Below, in pieces: positions 8,789 to 17,359 of a DNA stretch of 37,261 nucleotides (position 1 is its first letter; each line of letters starts with the position of its first letter). The stretch is from an aff. Roholtiella sp. LEGE 12411 (GTDB lineage Bacteria; Cyanobacteriota; Cyanobacteriia; Cyanobacteriales; Nostocaceae). The stretch is from the NCBI RefSeq assembly GCF_015206995.1, contig NZ_JADEXR010000052.1, positions 1 through 37,261 on the forward strand, given 5' to 3'. The position numbers were made by a program, and so were the translations under genes. The notes beneath the pieces were generated by a model, which ran no database searches, was not told the origin of the DNA, and was given only the letters and a program-made list of their open reading frames with translations.

Positions 8789-8867
8789 ATGATGAGCAAA
8801 AATGATTTAAAAAACGAACAGTGGGAGAGGTTTAAACCGCTGTTCTTAACAGAAAAACTGCAAAAAG
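8789..8867 (+). pseudogene. IS5-family-like transposase N-terminal remnant
   Basis: The frame from ATG 8789 begins MMSKNDLKNEQWERFKPLF, then LTEKLQKG. This resembles the N-terminus of IS5-family transposases (pattern D-L-x-x-E-Q-W-E-x-x-x-P-L-x-P, then E-K). The likeness stops after about 26 residues, where the sequence switches to HAD phosphatase in another frame. The transposase frame itself ends at TAA 8966-8968. No catalytic residues remain. The family call rests on a short stretch and is tentative. Confidence 0.5.
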
Positions 8868-9404
8868 GCACGTTTTTTGAAGATGCTTGTAGGACGATGG
8901 TCTTTTTGATGGGGATTGGTGGTAATGAGTCCTATACTAGTAGCCTATACCCTGAAATTGATTCCTAACTGGTGGGCAAAGGAGGCTCTACTCACTTACT
9001 TTTTATCAGGTAAAGAAGAAACAAAATTCTACCAATTAGCAAAACAATTTGCACTGGAAAAGATACCAACATTACTTTGCCCTGAAGCTTTGCAGCGTCT
9101 ACAATGGCATCAAGCTCAGGGACATCGGCTTATTTTAGTCAGTGCTTCCCTGGAGGCCTATTTACTACCTTGGGCAGAGAAAATGGGGTTTGAACAAGTT
9201 GCAGGAACCCAATTAGAAGTTGAAGATAACCGTTTAACAGGTCGTATTTTGGGAAAAAACTGCTATGGACAAGAAAAAGTTGAGCGACTCAGAACAGTTC
9301 TGGGCGAGTTGAGCCAGTACAATATTTATGCTTATGGAGACAGCCGAGGAGACCAAGAACTACTGGCTGTGTCTGATCACCCATATTACCGAAATTTTTC
9401 ATAG
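8868..9404 (+). pseudogene. HAD-family (SerB/CicA-like) phosphatase, 5'-truncated with an internal stop
   Basis: HAD-IB type hydrolase remnant. The open part runs from TTG 8916 to 9404 (162 aa). It has motif II (LILVSAS), the motif III lysine (YGQEKVERLR) and motif IV (YGDSRGDQEL). Missing is motif I, the D-x-D nucleophile near the N-terminus, without which this family is inactive. Reading the same frame upstream of 8916 gives RFLKMLVGRWSF, then TGA (8907-8909), then WGLVVMSPIL. This looks like continuous HAD sequence with a tryptophan codon turned into a stop. Upstream of about 8868 the HAD likeness ends and transposase-like sequence begins. The best reading is insertion or deletion by an IS that removed the first 30 or so codons, followed by decay. 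Re-initiation at TTG or ATG could still make a stable but inactive fragment. Confidence 0.75.
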
Positions 9405-9483
9405 TAACTTGTTGTAACTCTTTTGGTTTTTACTAAGTTCTATGAAATCTCAATCAAGTACTTTAATACTAAAAAAGAATGAA

Positions 9484-9921
9484 ATGAGACTTAGCGAAGG
9501 ACTTTTGAACCCAATGAAAAAAGCCGTGGTTGTAGATGATTGTTGTAACATGATAGAATCACAACTAGCTTCCAAGTCAGGACTAGGTGGCATAGCCATC
9601 AAAACTGCCTTTGCCGCCCTTAAAGGAATCAAGCCGGGATATATCCCCGAAGTTGTCGAAGCACTCTTACCGCAGTGTTTTGATGCGATTGATCCCATTT
9701 GGAGTGAGGGTGTCCAAAAGGGTGATCCAGTTCAGCATCTTGTTGAGAGTCGCTCTCGCACAGCTGACGTATTACTCAGTATTACGGATGACATAGCGAA
9801 AATCTCGAAACGCCAGATTGTGCGCTCAACTTACAATAAATTACGTGGTTCAGCCAAGTTACACGTAGAGGCAGCAGTTCCAGATTTTGCCAAGGTAATT
9901 GAGAAGTACACCACAAGTTAA
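9484..9921 (+). CDS. Conserved DUF6918-like protein
   Basis: Small soluble protein of about 145 aa. The pattern LSEGLLNPMKKAVVVDDCCNMIESQL, then SKSGLGGIAIKTAFAALKGIKPGYI, EALLPQCFDAIDPIWSEG and LRGSAKLHVEAAVPDFAKVI fits a conserved family of unknown function, which I believe is DUF6918, found in cyanobacteria and actinobacteria. It appears all-helical, with no signal peptide or membrane segment. The frame opens at 9442, but ATG 9484 is preferred since family members start just before L-S-E/D-x-L-L-N-P; neither start has a strong ribosome binding site. It lies 79 bp past the HAD pseudogene on the same strand and is convergent with the next gene. Function unknown. Confidence 0.75.
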   Translation: MRLSEGLLNPMKKAVVVDDCCNMIESQLASKSGLGGIAIKTAFAALKGIKPGYIPEVVEALLPQCFDAIDPIWSEGVQKGDPVQHLVESRSRTADVLLSITDDIAKISKRQIVRSTYNKLRGSAKLHVEAAVPDFAKVIEKYTTS

Positions 9922-9943
9922 AACCATTTCGCAAGGTCAGATG

Positions 9944-9975
9944 CTCCCGTCTACACCGCTTGCGGTTAGCGGGAG
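9944..9975. repeat. Two-part hairpin between convergent genes
   Basis: Outer arms CTCCCG (9944-9949) and CGGGAG (9970-9975) enclose a tight inner stem ACCGC-TT-GCGGT (9955-9966). It lies 22 bp after the DUF6918-like gene and could act as a weak transcription stop for it, though there is no T run. Its G+C-rich form resembles dispersed cyanobacterial palindromes. Confidence 0.45.
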
Positions 9976-10115
9976 AGCGTCACTTCATCGTGAGTCCGTC
10001 AGCATATCCTTACTATTAGGTAAGGCGTTGGCTTCTGACTCAATCTCAAACCCCCTGTTACCTGAATATTTCAGAATTTGCGTCTTAGTTGACTGCTTAG
10101 GCTTAGCCTTGGCAA

Positions 10116-10691
10116 TTATTTCCCCAGATTACGCTTCATTTGTTCCAACTCATCTTGGGTTTCCCAGCTGCGAAACTTCTCTTCTAATTCGTCAAAACCA
10201 CTAGAATAACTACTAGTTTGATTTGACCAACCATTGGTTTCCAAGCGTTGCTGAGCTTGAGCTTGAGCACGTACTGTGTGCGCTTCCGCGGCTTTGGCTT
10301 GTACCTCCTGTCGCCGCTGCTGAATTTTCCGTAGTAGTTCCTGGGATTGGGTAATGCGTTCTTTCAGCCCTTGCATGTGTCCCCAGCGCTGATTTCCTTC
10401 ACGCAACAAGGCTGCTTCTCGTTCAGCCGCCGCAGTAGCCAAGTCCTCTCGTCCAGAGGCTTTTGCTTTTTGAACACGGATGTGCCAACGCTGGATTTCT
10501 TGAGCGGTGGACAGAATTTCCTCTTGCGATCGCTTCTCTTGTAATCTTAAATCTGCCACCAATTTTAAAGTGTCTTCTTCTTGCTCACGCAGTTGTTCTA
10601 ACAGCGCCTCTAACTCCAAATGTGGATTACTACGCAAGAATTCTTCTAAACGATTTTCCAGGAACCGACTCAAATCATCAAATAAGCCCAC
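10116..10691 (-). CDS. Coiled-coil protein, TIGR04376-like (PspA-like architecture)
   Basis: A protein of about 191 aa that is nearly all heptad-type coiled coil: GLFDDLSRFLENRLEEFLRSN at the start, then long Glu/Gln/Arg-rich helices (LEALLEQLREQEEDTLKLV, LQEKRSQEEILSTAQEIQRW). The N-terminal amphipathic helix and coiled coil recall PspA/IM30 proteins, which bind membranes, but the length and sequence fit a separate cyanobacterial family that I recall as TIGR04376. The C-terminus (FDELEEKFRSWE, then LEQMKRNLG) is more polar. ATG 10709 is possible, but GTG 10691 is better placed: GGAG lies 8 nt upstream and family members begin at G-L-F-D-D. Function unknown; a role at membranes is inference. 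Confidence 0.82.
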   Translation of the reverse strand: MGLFDDLSRFLENRLEEFLRSNPHLELEALLEQLREQEEDTLKLVADLRLQEKRSQEEILSTAQEIQRWHIRVQKAKASGREDLATAAAEREAALLREGNQRWGHMQGLKERITQSQELLRKIQQRRQEVQAKAAEAHTVRAQAQAQQRLETNGWSNQTSSYSSGFDELEEKFRSWETQDELEQMKRNLGK

Positions 10692-11143
10692 TGCAAGAAC
10701 TCCAGACATCGGGAATGTAACTATTTTATTGTAGTAATTATTATCGGGCTATAAGGTGAATTTTAATAATGGTAGGACTAACTCTAAAGACTTAACTGTT
10801 AATGGAAAGTTACCTTGTAAGCATTACCAGAGAAGGAGATTGACAATTGGGTTGTAGCTCTGGAGAAAAGGATAACAAAGCCGTCACCACCCATAAGAAA
10901 TAGATGTACACAGAGAGATTAAGCGACGAATACTTTTTAGTTTTGCCTTTCTATACATTGAAGTAGGCATTTTTGTAACTAGCAATTTCAATTATCTATA
11001 TCTGTCTTATGCAGTGAGTGCTATCCTACCCTAAGTAGGGTTATACATCTCCATTCATTCGTTAACTTGTGTAAAGGTACTGAGAGCGAATTCTTTCAGG
11101 AACTCATGAAATAGAGAATAACTTAACTTGTTTGGAGTTTTTT
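10692..11143. other. Intergenic region upstream of the carotenoid protein
   Basis: A 452-bp divergent gap. It should hold promoters for the coiled-coil gene (leftward) and the helical carotenoid protein (rightward). The only element I can point to is the ribosome binding site GGAG at 11134-11137, 6 nt before ATG 11144. I see no repeat, RNA gene or coding frame of note. Confidence 0.5.
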
Positions 11144-11593
11144 ATGACCTACACAATTGACGAAAGCACAAGACCAGCTTTAGAAACTTTTAAACGCTTT
11201 GATGTAGATACTCAACTGGGCATACTTTGGTTCGGTTACTTAGATCTCAAAGAGCAGCTAACACCAGCACCACCTAACAGCGTAGAAAGTCCTGCTAAAG
11301 CAGTGTTTGATTTAATCCAGAATTTGTCTCCCCAAGAGCAAATGCAAGCGCAACGAGACTTGATTAATGGCGCAGCTAACAATATTAGTCAAGCTTATAA
11401 TGCTCTAAGTCCCAATGCCAAATTAGATGTTTGGCTGATGTTGGCACAAGGAATGGATAATGGAACCATCATTCAAGTGCCATCTGACTATCAATTACCT
11501 GCTGAAACAGACGAGTTTACAGCACAAATCAAAAAGCTAGAGTTTGAGCAGCGGGTTAATTTCATGCTGAGTGCAGTGCAAGTAATGGGTTAG
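11144..11593 (+). CDS. Helical carotenoid protein (HCP), stand-alone OCP N-terminal domain
   Basis: A 149-aa all-helical protein matching the carotenoid-binding N-terminal domain of orange carotenoid protein (OCP) over its whole length. By eye alignment with [12 protein letters not shown] matches the segment with Trp41 and Tyr44, and KLDVWLML matches the segment with Trp110; these line the carotenoid tunnel and are kept. Tyr111 is replaced by Leu. Arg155, which bridges to the C-terminal domain in OCP, aligns with Leu. That fits a protein that never pairs with a covalently linked C-terminal domain. HCPs bind ketocarotenoids and act as singlet-oxygen quenchers or, in some clades, phycobilisome quenchers. 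ATG 11144 is chosen over 11132 for its GGAG at 6 nt. No separate C-terminal-domain homologue is in the window. The gene ends in a strong terminator, so it is monocistronic. Confidence 0.88.
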   Translation: MTYTIDESTRPALETFKRFDVDTQLGILWFGYLDLKEQLTPAPPNSVESPAKAVFDLIQNLSPQEQMQAQRDLINGAANNISQAYNALSPNAKLDVWLMLAQGMDNGTIIQVPSDYQLPAETDEFTAQIKKLEFEQRVNFMLSAVQVMG

Positions 11594-11684
11594 CAGAGTC
11601 CAAGAACTCTCAACAGCCTTTGAGAATTGGAGATAATGCTGAGACGATTATCTCAGGCCAATCCTGATGATACTTAGTTAAGTA

Positions 11685-11743
11685 CCCCGCCTTGCCTTTG
11701 ATTGTTCAGCGAAGTTGTTACCAAAGGATAGGCGGGGCTTTTA
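11685..11743 (+). terminator. Rho-independent terminator of the carotenoid protein gene
   Basis: A two-part stem: CCCCGCCT (11685-11692) with AGGCGGGG (11730-11737), and inside it CCTTTG (11695-11700) with CAAAGG (11722-11727). CTTTTAG follows. It lies about 90 bp past the stop codon and also faces the end of the convergent peptidase gene. Confidence 0.8.
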
Positions 11744-11757
11744 GTTTTGGTGAAGAT

Positions 11758-12591
11758 TTATAATGGTGTAATCCAATAGCTAATACCTCGGATAACTTTA
11801 TTTTTAAAACCAAATTGAGGTAAATATTCCTCACTTAAACCCACATAAGTCCAATGTGGAATATCGTTTTCCACAGTTTGAAACCAGCCATTTTCATTGA
11901 GAGCTTGTTTTTGCCGTTGATTGGAAATGCGTAAATCAATTGCTAATCCCCAAAGATGTTGCGAAGTTCCAGGAGGTGCAACTAAACCAAGAATTTTTGT
12001 TTCTTTACCCTGTTGTACTCTTGCCAATATTTGATTGTTAGCGTATTTGTGCCAAAATCTTAAATTGGTAGCAAAATTGCGAGTACAATCACCAGAACCA
12101 TAACCAGATTTTAGGGGAATGTTTTGTAATACTCGCGCTTTATTTAAAGCATTAGCTGCCGATTTTTGTAAATAACAGTCGTTAGTATCATCAACTTGAC
12201 CCATGCTTAGGGTATCTTGAAATTTTTGAGTTTCTTGTTCGTTGGCGAAGATATCTTTTTGTGGCAGTTTAATTTCTGTATCTGGATTTACAAATACCGC
12301 ACCATAAGCTCGTAGCAGAATATATTCAAAAGTACCAGGCTGAGGAATTATAGGTAACTTTCTAGCAATTGCAGACAAGAAACGCTCTTGGTCATTCAAT
12401 TGCTGATTGGGAATAAATGGCGCAATAGATATTGTATTTGTACAGACTAATGAAATAGTATTCAAACATTTTTTTAATGATTGGGTATCCCCATCTAGTT
12501 GGTGATGGCTAATCTCATGACTAGCCACTAAGCTAAAAATCATCAATACAAATATAGTGATAAAAGTCATCTTTTTGAAAATTCGTTTCAT
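11758..12591 (-). CDS. M15-family (VanY-like) D-Ala-D-Ala carboxypeptidase
   Basis: Exported zinc peptidase of 277 aa. Residues about 8-25 (MTFITIFVLMIFSLVAS) form a signal peptide or membrane anchor. The catalytic part lies in the C-terminal third: SQHLWGLAIDLRIS fits the S-x-H-x-x-G-x-A-x-D motif giving the first His and the Asp zinc ligand, and ENDIPHWTYVG gives the last His ligand in the P-H-W form. The middle region has two cysteines (CYLQ and GDCTRN) that may pair outside the cytoplasm. The family trims peptidoglycan stem peptides or dipeptides in the periplasm. No good ribosome binding site is seen before the ATG. The gene is divergent from mnmG, with 142 bp between starts. Confidence 0.82.
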   Translation of the reverse strand: MKRIFKKMTFITIFVLMIFSLVASHEISHHQLDGDTQSLKKCLNTISLVCTNTISIAPFIPNQQLNDQERFLSAIARKLPIIPQPGTFEYILLRAYGAVFVNPDTEIKLPQKDIFANEQETQKFQDTLSMGQVDDTNDCYLQKSAANALNKARVLQNIPLKSGYGSGDCTRNFATNLRFWHKYANNQILARVQQGKETKILGLVAPPGTSQHLWGLAIDLRISNQRQKQALNENGWFQTVENDIPHWTYVGLSEEYLPQFGFKNKVIRGISYWITPL

Positions 12592-12733
12592 CGTTTAGTG
12601 CTTGAGGAAAATAAATATATTTGTTACTAATTATTAATTCTTTTGATAACTTTATTTATCAGAAAGGTAAATCCATGAAACCACTGGAACGGTTAAAATT
12701 GAAAAGAACTCTGAGCTTGCTGATTTTCTAAGT

Positions 12734-14656
12734 ATGACCATGCACAATTCCATTGAATTCCAAGACGCTTTTGATGTTATTGTCGTCGGTGCAGGTCACT
12801 CCGGTTGCGAAGCAGCCCTCGCCACTGCACGCCTGGGTTGTCGTACCTTGCTGTTGACACTCAATTTGGATAAAATCGCTTGGCAACCTTGTAACCCAGC
12901 AGTGGGAGGCCCAGCCAAATCCCAGTTGACCCATGAGGTAGATGCACTCGGCGGGGAAATGGGTAAAGTTGCAGACCGCACCTACTTGCAAAAGCGCATC
13001 CTCAATTCTTCACGGGGGCCTGCTGTTTGGGCATTACGTGCTCAGACGGACAAACGCGAATATGCAGCAGTGATGAAGGTAATTGTCGAGAACCAAGAAA
13101 ACTTGACCATCCGCGAAGGTATGGCTACAGATTTGGTGTTGGGTGCTAACGATGAAGTTATTGGTGTCCAAACTTACTTTGGGATGGCGTTTCAATGCAA
13201 AGCAGTCATCTTAACAACTGGAACCTTTTTGGGAGGCAAAATTTGGGTTGGTAACAAATCTATGCCAGCGGGACGTGCTGGAGAATTTGCAGCTGAGGGA
13301 TTGACACAAACCTTAAATCGCCTAGGGTTTGAAACTGGAAGGCTCAAAACAGGTACTCCAGCAAGGGTAGACAAGCGCTCGGTGGACTATAGTAAGATGC
13401 TTATCCAGCCAGGGGATGAAGATGTGCGCTGGTTTAGCTTTGACCCGGATGCGTGGGTAGAACGGGAACAGATGCCTTGTTATATTACCCGTACAACTAC
13501 TGAAACCCATCGTCTAATTCGGGAAAATTTACATTTGTCGCCCGTTTATGGCGGTTGGGTAGAAGCTAAGGGGCCACGTTATTGTCCCAGTATTGAAGAT
13601 AAGATTGTGCGCTTTGCTGATAAGGAAAGTCACCAAATCTTTATTGAACCGGAAGGAAGAGATATACCGGAACTTTATATCCAAGGGTTTTCTACAGGCT
13701 TACCAGAAAATTTGCAACTACAGATGTTGCGGACTCTCCCCGGTTTAGAAAAATGTGTCATGCTACGTCCGGCTTATGCTGTGGAATATGATTATTTACC
13801 TGCAACTCAGTGTTATCCCACACTGATGACTAAGAAAATTTCTGGGCTGTTTTGTGCTGGGCAGATTAACGGTACAACAGGCTATGAAGAAGCCGCAGCT
13901 CAAGGCATTGTGGCAGGAATTAATGCAGCTCGTTTTGCTCGCACTCAAGAGATGATTGTGTTCTCGCGTGAGCAAAGTTACCTTGGTACGTTGGTTGACG
14001 ACCTGTGTACGAAAGACTTACGGGAGCCTTATAGAATGCTCACTAGCAGGTCAGAGTACCGATTAATATTGCGTTCCGATAATGCCGATAAACGCATGAC
14101 GCCTCTGGGACGGGAAATTGGTTTAATTGACGATCGCCGCTGGAATTTATTTACCCAGAAGCAAACCCAGATGATCACAGAAAAAGAGCGGCTGCACGCC
14201 ACGCGGGTCAAAGAACATGATGAAATAGGAATGGCGATCGCATCTGATACCCAACAAGCAATTAAAGGTTCAATTACCCTAGCTGACTTACTGCGGCGTC
14301 CAGGACTCCATTATGTTGACCTCGACAGGTATGGACTGGGGAACCCCAACCTCAACCGAGCCGAGAAAGAAGGCGCAGAAATTGACATCAAGTATTCTGG
14401 CTATCTCGCTAGACAACAACATCAAATTGAGCAGATTTCTCGCCAGGCTCACCGCCACTTAGCTGCGGATTTGGACTACACAAAAATTGATACCCTTTCT
14501 AAAGAGGCACGGGAAAAGCTCACTCAGGTAAAACCACTCACTATCGGTCAAGCTACACGTATAGGTGGCGTAAACCCAGCGGATATCAACGCCTTACTAT
14601 TATATTTAGAATTGCGTAAAACCAAGAGCCAGTCAGGATTTCCAGCTTTAACTTAA
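12734..14656 (+). CDS. mnmG: tRNA uridine-5-carboxymethylaminomethyl(34) synthesis enzyme MnmG (GidA)
   Basis: FAD- and folate-dependent enzyme that works with MnmE to place the carboxymethylaminomethyl group on U34 of certain tRNAs. Length is 640 aa, normal for the family. The FAD-binding P-loop [19 protein letters not shown] lies near residue 17. The conserved [15 protein letters not shown] holds the first key cysteine and [11 protein letters not shown] holds the second, which is needed for catalysis. The FAD-contact segment [22 protein letters not shown] is intact. The C-terminal helical MnmE-binding region (about 550-625) is present. The first ATG is used; no Shine-Dalgarno sequence is evident and the second Met (residue 3) is equally possible. 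Solitary housekeeping gene, divergent from the M15 peptidase. Confidence 0.96.
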   Translation: MTMHNSIEFQDAFDVIVVGAGHSGCEAALATARLGCRTLLLTLNLDKIAWQPCNPAVGGPAKSQLTHEVDALGGEMGKVADRTYLQKRILNSSRGPAVWALRAQTDKREYAAVMKVIVENQENLTIREGMATDLVLGANDEVIGVQTYFGMAFQCKAVILTTGTFLGGKIWVGNKSMPAGRAGEFAAEGLTQTLNRLGFETGRLKTGTPARVDKRSVDYSKMLIQPGDEDVRWFSFDPDAWVEREQMPCYITRTTTETHRLIRENLHLSPVYGGWVEAKGPRYCPSIEDKIVRFADKESHQIFIEPEGRDIPELYIQGFSTGLPENLQLQMLRTLPGLEKCVMLRPAYAVEYDYLPATQCYPTLMTKKISGLFCAGQINGTTGYEEAAAQGIVAGINAARFARTQEMIVFSREQSYLGTLVDDLCTKDLREPYRMLTSRSEYRLILRSDNADKRMTPLGREIGLIDDRRWNLFTQKQTQMITEKERLHATRVKEHDEIGMAIASDTQQAIKGSITLADLLRRPGLHYVDLDRYGLGNPNLNRAEKEGAEIDIKYSGYLARQQHQIEQISRQAHRHLAADLDYTKIDTLSKEAREKLTQVKPLTIGQATRIGGVNPADINALLLYLELRKTKSQSGFPALT

Positions 14657-14702
14657 CTCCAACTTCATAAAGATTGAGTATAGTAGTAGGGAGGGGGTTG
14701 GT

Positions 14703-14810
14703 ATGATAGATGACATACATTTTAGTATTGGCATCATCAACAATCCCCGGATGAAAGTTGAGTTTAATACCACCGCTCAATCAACTCGTCTAAATAAGAC
14801 GAGGGATTGA
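14703..14810 (+). CDS. Possible 35-aa small protein
   Basis: ATG 14703 is preceded by GGGAGGGGG about 8 nt upstream, a strong purine-rich ribosome binding site, and opens a 35-codon frame (MIDDIHFSIGIINNPRM..., ending TRD). Its last ten codons overlap the hairpin at 14779-14809. I recognise no family. It could equally be a chance frame between mnmG and the next gene. Confidence 0.22.
   Translation: MIDDIHFSIGIINNPRMKVEFNTTAQSTRLNKTRD
14779..14809. repeat. Hairpin 80 bp before the next gene
   Basis: CTCGTCT (14785-14791) pairs with AGACGAG (14797-14803) around an AAATA loop, extended by CAATC/GATTG at the outer ends. No T run follows, so a role as a terminator of mnmG is uncertain. It may be an RNA structure in the leader of the following gene. 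Confidence 0.5.
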
Positions 14811-14888
14811 ATGTTTCATTAATAATCCTGATTCCCAGGCAGTAGGGGCGGCGTTTCCCCGTCCTAGTAGCCACAACCCACAACGCCT

Positions 14889-16205
14889 ATGTTACAAGCA
14901 GCTAGCACCCATCTGATTATTTCCGAAGCATCAGAAGACTTAATCGCCAACGAACCTTGGTCGATAGATATGTATGCTGATGGCTTGATGGATGAACTCT
15001 TTGCCGATATAGACTACATTCTGAATGGTAGTGGGAATCTGCCTTCCCAAACTGTTATACAGAGCAATCGTACTGTGCCGCTACCTCCAGAATATATGCC
15101 TGTGCAAACAGTTACAGTGCCGCAAATGATTTTGCCAAACACACGGAACCAAACTTCTCAAGTTAGGCACAAGCAATTAAGTAAGGTTGTGGTTGGCACT
15201 TCCACTGTGAAAGCAGTTAGTAGAAGGCCTGAGAAAACCAGACGTGCTTTGGGCAAACTACTGATTGTAGGCACAACTTTAGGCGTGGCGATCGCTGGTA
15301 TTATCTATCTAGTACAGTCTGGAGTCATATATCTTTTAAATACGAAACCGACTCAATCCGCACTACAAGTACCGCAACCACAGTCACAGTTGCCTACAAG
15401 ATCACAAGTGGACGCAGAATTGATCGACTACATGCTGGGAGCACTTGCAGTTATAGATCAGCAAGAGGCAAAAAACAACCAAAAATCTGTCACACCTCGA
15501 TTATCCAACCAGGCTACTTCTAACCAAACAGCCCTCGTTCCTGGTGTTCAGCCAACTAGTAATTTACCACCACTCCTAGCAGCTAACGGTATACCACCAG
15601 CCTCTAACCATTCTGGAGGCGTTGTTGAGCGCATCTATATCCCTGTTTATCAAGCGCCGTCACCAATGCGCTACGGGCTTCCGAGCATTCCTGCCAGCCC
15701 TAAAATTGTACCACCAGTTGCGACTGCATCACAGGGATCTAAACCTAATGTTGTCAAAACCGCCCTGAATACTGTGCGGCAAGCTGCTAAGCCCATAACT
15801 GTTAATATGTTGGCTGCTGCTGTGGGAGAAGAACTCAAACCTCTAGCTGTCAAAACCGCACCAATTACCTTGCGTCAACCATCCAATCCTTTACCTGCAT
15901 TACCAGTTGTACCATTACGCACAGCACCTACACCAAAAGCAGTACCATCAGCACCAACTATTACCCAGGAACAGGTATTTTTGCCCACTGCTGTTGCCGA
16001 TGTTCCTCGCAATACTTTAGAGGGATTACTAGAGTTAGGCAATAAATCTGCTGCTTTATTTAAAATCGATGGCGTAACTCGCCGCGTTGATGTTGGTGAA
16101 AGTATTGGTTCAAGTGGTTGGACATTAGTAGATGTCAGTAACGGCGAAGCTGTCATCCGTCGTAACGGTGAAGTGCGAGCAATTTACACTGGGCAGAAAT
16201 TATAA
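14889..16205 (+). CDS. Single-pass membrane protein with Pro-rich linker and possible GspC/PilP-like tail
   Basis: A 438-aa protein of no assigned family. Residues 1-120 are polar and acidic at first (SIDMYADGLMDELFADIDYIL), then basic just before a single membrane helix at about 122-150. A long low-complexity linker (about 155-370) follows, rich in Pro, Ala, Ser, Thr and Gln. The last 65 residues look folded: LEGLLELGNKSAALFKIDGVTRRVDVG, then SGWTLVDVSNGEAVIRRNGEVRAIYTGQ. That ending recalls the small beta domain of GspC/PilP-type proteins (ligand-side G-x-x-I-G, strand, N-G-E, I-R-R-x-G). If right, the protein may link an envelope machine across the periplasm; this is inference. No clear ribosome binding site is seen. 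It is the last intact plus-strand gene before the insertion-sequence debris. Confidence 0.75.
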   Translation: MLQAASTHLIISEASEDLIANEPWSIDMYADGLMDELFADIDYILNGSGNLPSQTVIQSNRTVPLPPEYMPVQTVTVPQMILPNTRNQTSQVRHKQLSKVVVGTSTVKAVSRRPEKTRRALGKLLIVGTTLGVAIAGIIYLVQSGVIYLLNTKPTQSALQVPQPQSQLPTRSQVDAELIDYMLGALAVIDQQEAKNNQKSVTPRLSNQATSNQTALVPGVQPTSNLPPLLAANGIPPASNHSGGVVERIYIPVYQAPSPMRYGLPSIPASPKIVPPVATASQGSKPNVVKTALNTVRQAAKPITVNMLAAAVGEELKPLAVKTAPITLRQPSNPLPALPVVPLRTAPTPKAVPSAPTITQEQVFLPTAVADVPRNTLEGLLELGNKSAALFKIDGVTRRVDVGESIGSSGWTLVDVSNGEAVIRRNGEVRAIYTGQKL

Positions 16206-16536
16206 TTTCAATGCCTTTAATTAAGGGAATTCCAAAAAATAAAATAGTTAGTTAGATTAGCTAATATTTGACTCGTTTCGTGGAATTTCGTACAGTATGA
16301 GCGGAACTGATGATTATTATTATGTATTATTTAGCGCATTGCATACATCATTTATGTACTATTGTAGAGTACAGTTTCAAGATTGGCTGCTCGTAGCTAG
16401 TCCTTCTGCCCCACGTAGCACATACTCAGAGAAGGCATCACTACCAAATAACCCGTTGAGAGATATAATCACAGACACAGGAGGAACCAGGTATATCACT
16501 GGGGCAAGGTAATCTACATGATAGATTTGCAATCTG
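16206..16536. other. Gene-free stretch left of the IS remnant
   Basis: About 330 bp with no coding frame I would defend (a 71-codon frame at 16297 has no family likeness and odd composition). No terminator with a T run is visible for the preceding gene. The sequence may be remains of earlier insertions, but I recognise no transposase residues in it. Confidence 0.5.
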
Positions 16537-16546
16537 ACTTTTCCCG

Positions 16547-17359
16547 TTAAGTCTCTCTAGCAAGCTGCCAACCTTCACTCTTGTCGTGCAATTTTAACCA
16601 GCCTCGCCACAGTACCTGGATGCCAATTGGAGTATTACGTGGATGTTCCAAGTAACCGCCTAAACGAGGGATCGCTTGCACAGCCCAACTAACTGTTAGC
16701 ACCTTGGGTAGTTTGGGAGATTTAGCGCTTATTATCCGAAGCTGACGGGGATTAAGAATCTCAATGGCGGGGACGAAAGGGTGGGTGCGGTGTAGATAAG
16801 TTAACTGCAACAGTTCCACAGCAATTACACTCAAGAAACCAATTAAGGTCTTCATACCCTCAGCAGCAAGTCTGTATCTTTCTACTTGACAGCCTGACTT
16901 GAAAATTTTATGACTCGATTCCAGAGTTTTTGCCACAACATCCCTACCGATTGACCAATATGAGGTTCTATCGCTAAAGCGCTGTGTAATATTAAACCGT
17001 TACCACCTTTTCCAATCGCACCATAACCTTCTTTTTTAGCCAGAATGCTGTCATAATCGAGAAAAGTAGTGTCTCCAACACACAACACTAGATCATATTC
17101 TGCAACAGTTTCCGCCGTCATTTGACAGTGCGGCTCTATTAGTTTTGCAAATTCCACTTTTGGGTTGGCAAAAACTCATAAGCTCTCTTGAGTACGTTTC
17201 CCTTGTTGAAGATTTCCCATAGTCCTTTGCCAAATCCAAGACTTAGAGCATAGCCTATTGACATTGCACGCTCATTCAATCGGCGGTAAGCGTAGCCATG
17301 CCGTCAGGCTTATCGCCTAGCTCACAAGTCGCAAAATTTTTCTCCCACCAGTCCAGCAT
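16547..17359 (-). pseudogene. IS4-family (Tn5-like) transposase, multiply broken
   Basis: Pieces can be read in order on the minus strand. ATG 17359, with GGAGGTGA upstream, starts MLDWWEKNFATCELGDK. An insertion of about 26 bp then breaks the frame. It resumes as RLNERAMSIGYALSLGFGKGL and AYEF, loses one T near 17170, and continues as NPKVEFAKLIEPHCQ. Next come VGDTTFLDYDS (first catalytic Asp) and SALAIEPHIGQSVGMLWQ. A large internal deletion near 16935 removes the middle, including the second Asp. The end resumes as LESSHKIFKSGCQVERYRLA, which keeps the position of the catalytic Glu and Lys of the Tn5 YREK motif, then GMKTLIGFLSVIAVELLQL. The gene is clearly non-functional. The repair of frames uses my knowledge of the family and is inference. 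Confidence 0.82.
17282..17307. repeat. Short repeat inserted into the transposase remnant
   Basis: About 26 bp (core GCGTAGCCATGCCG) interrupt the transposase between codons for Asp-Lys and Arg-Leu-Asn. Excising them restores a continuous reading frame. The core resembles a dispersed short repeat in Nostoc-type genomes. It shows that such repeats can insert into mobile DNA. Confidence 0.5.

Noticed and set aside
16297-16512. 71-codon plus-strand frame left of the IS remnant
   Set aside because: No family likeness and unusual residue make-up (Tyr run). It sits in insertion debris.
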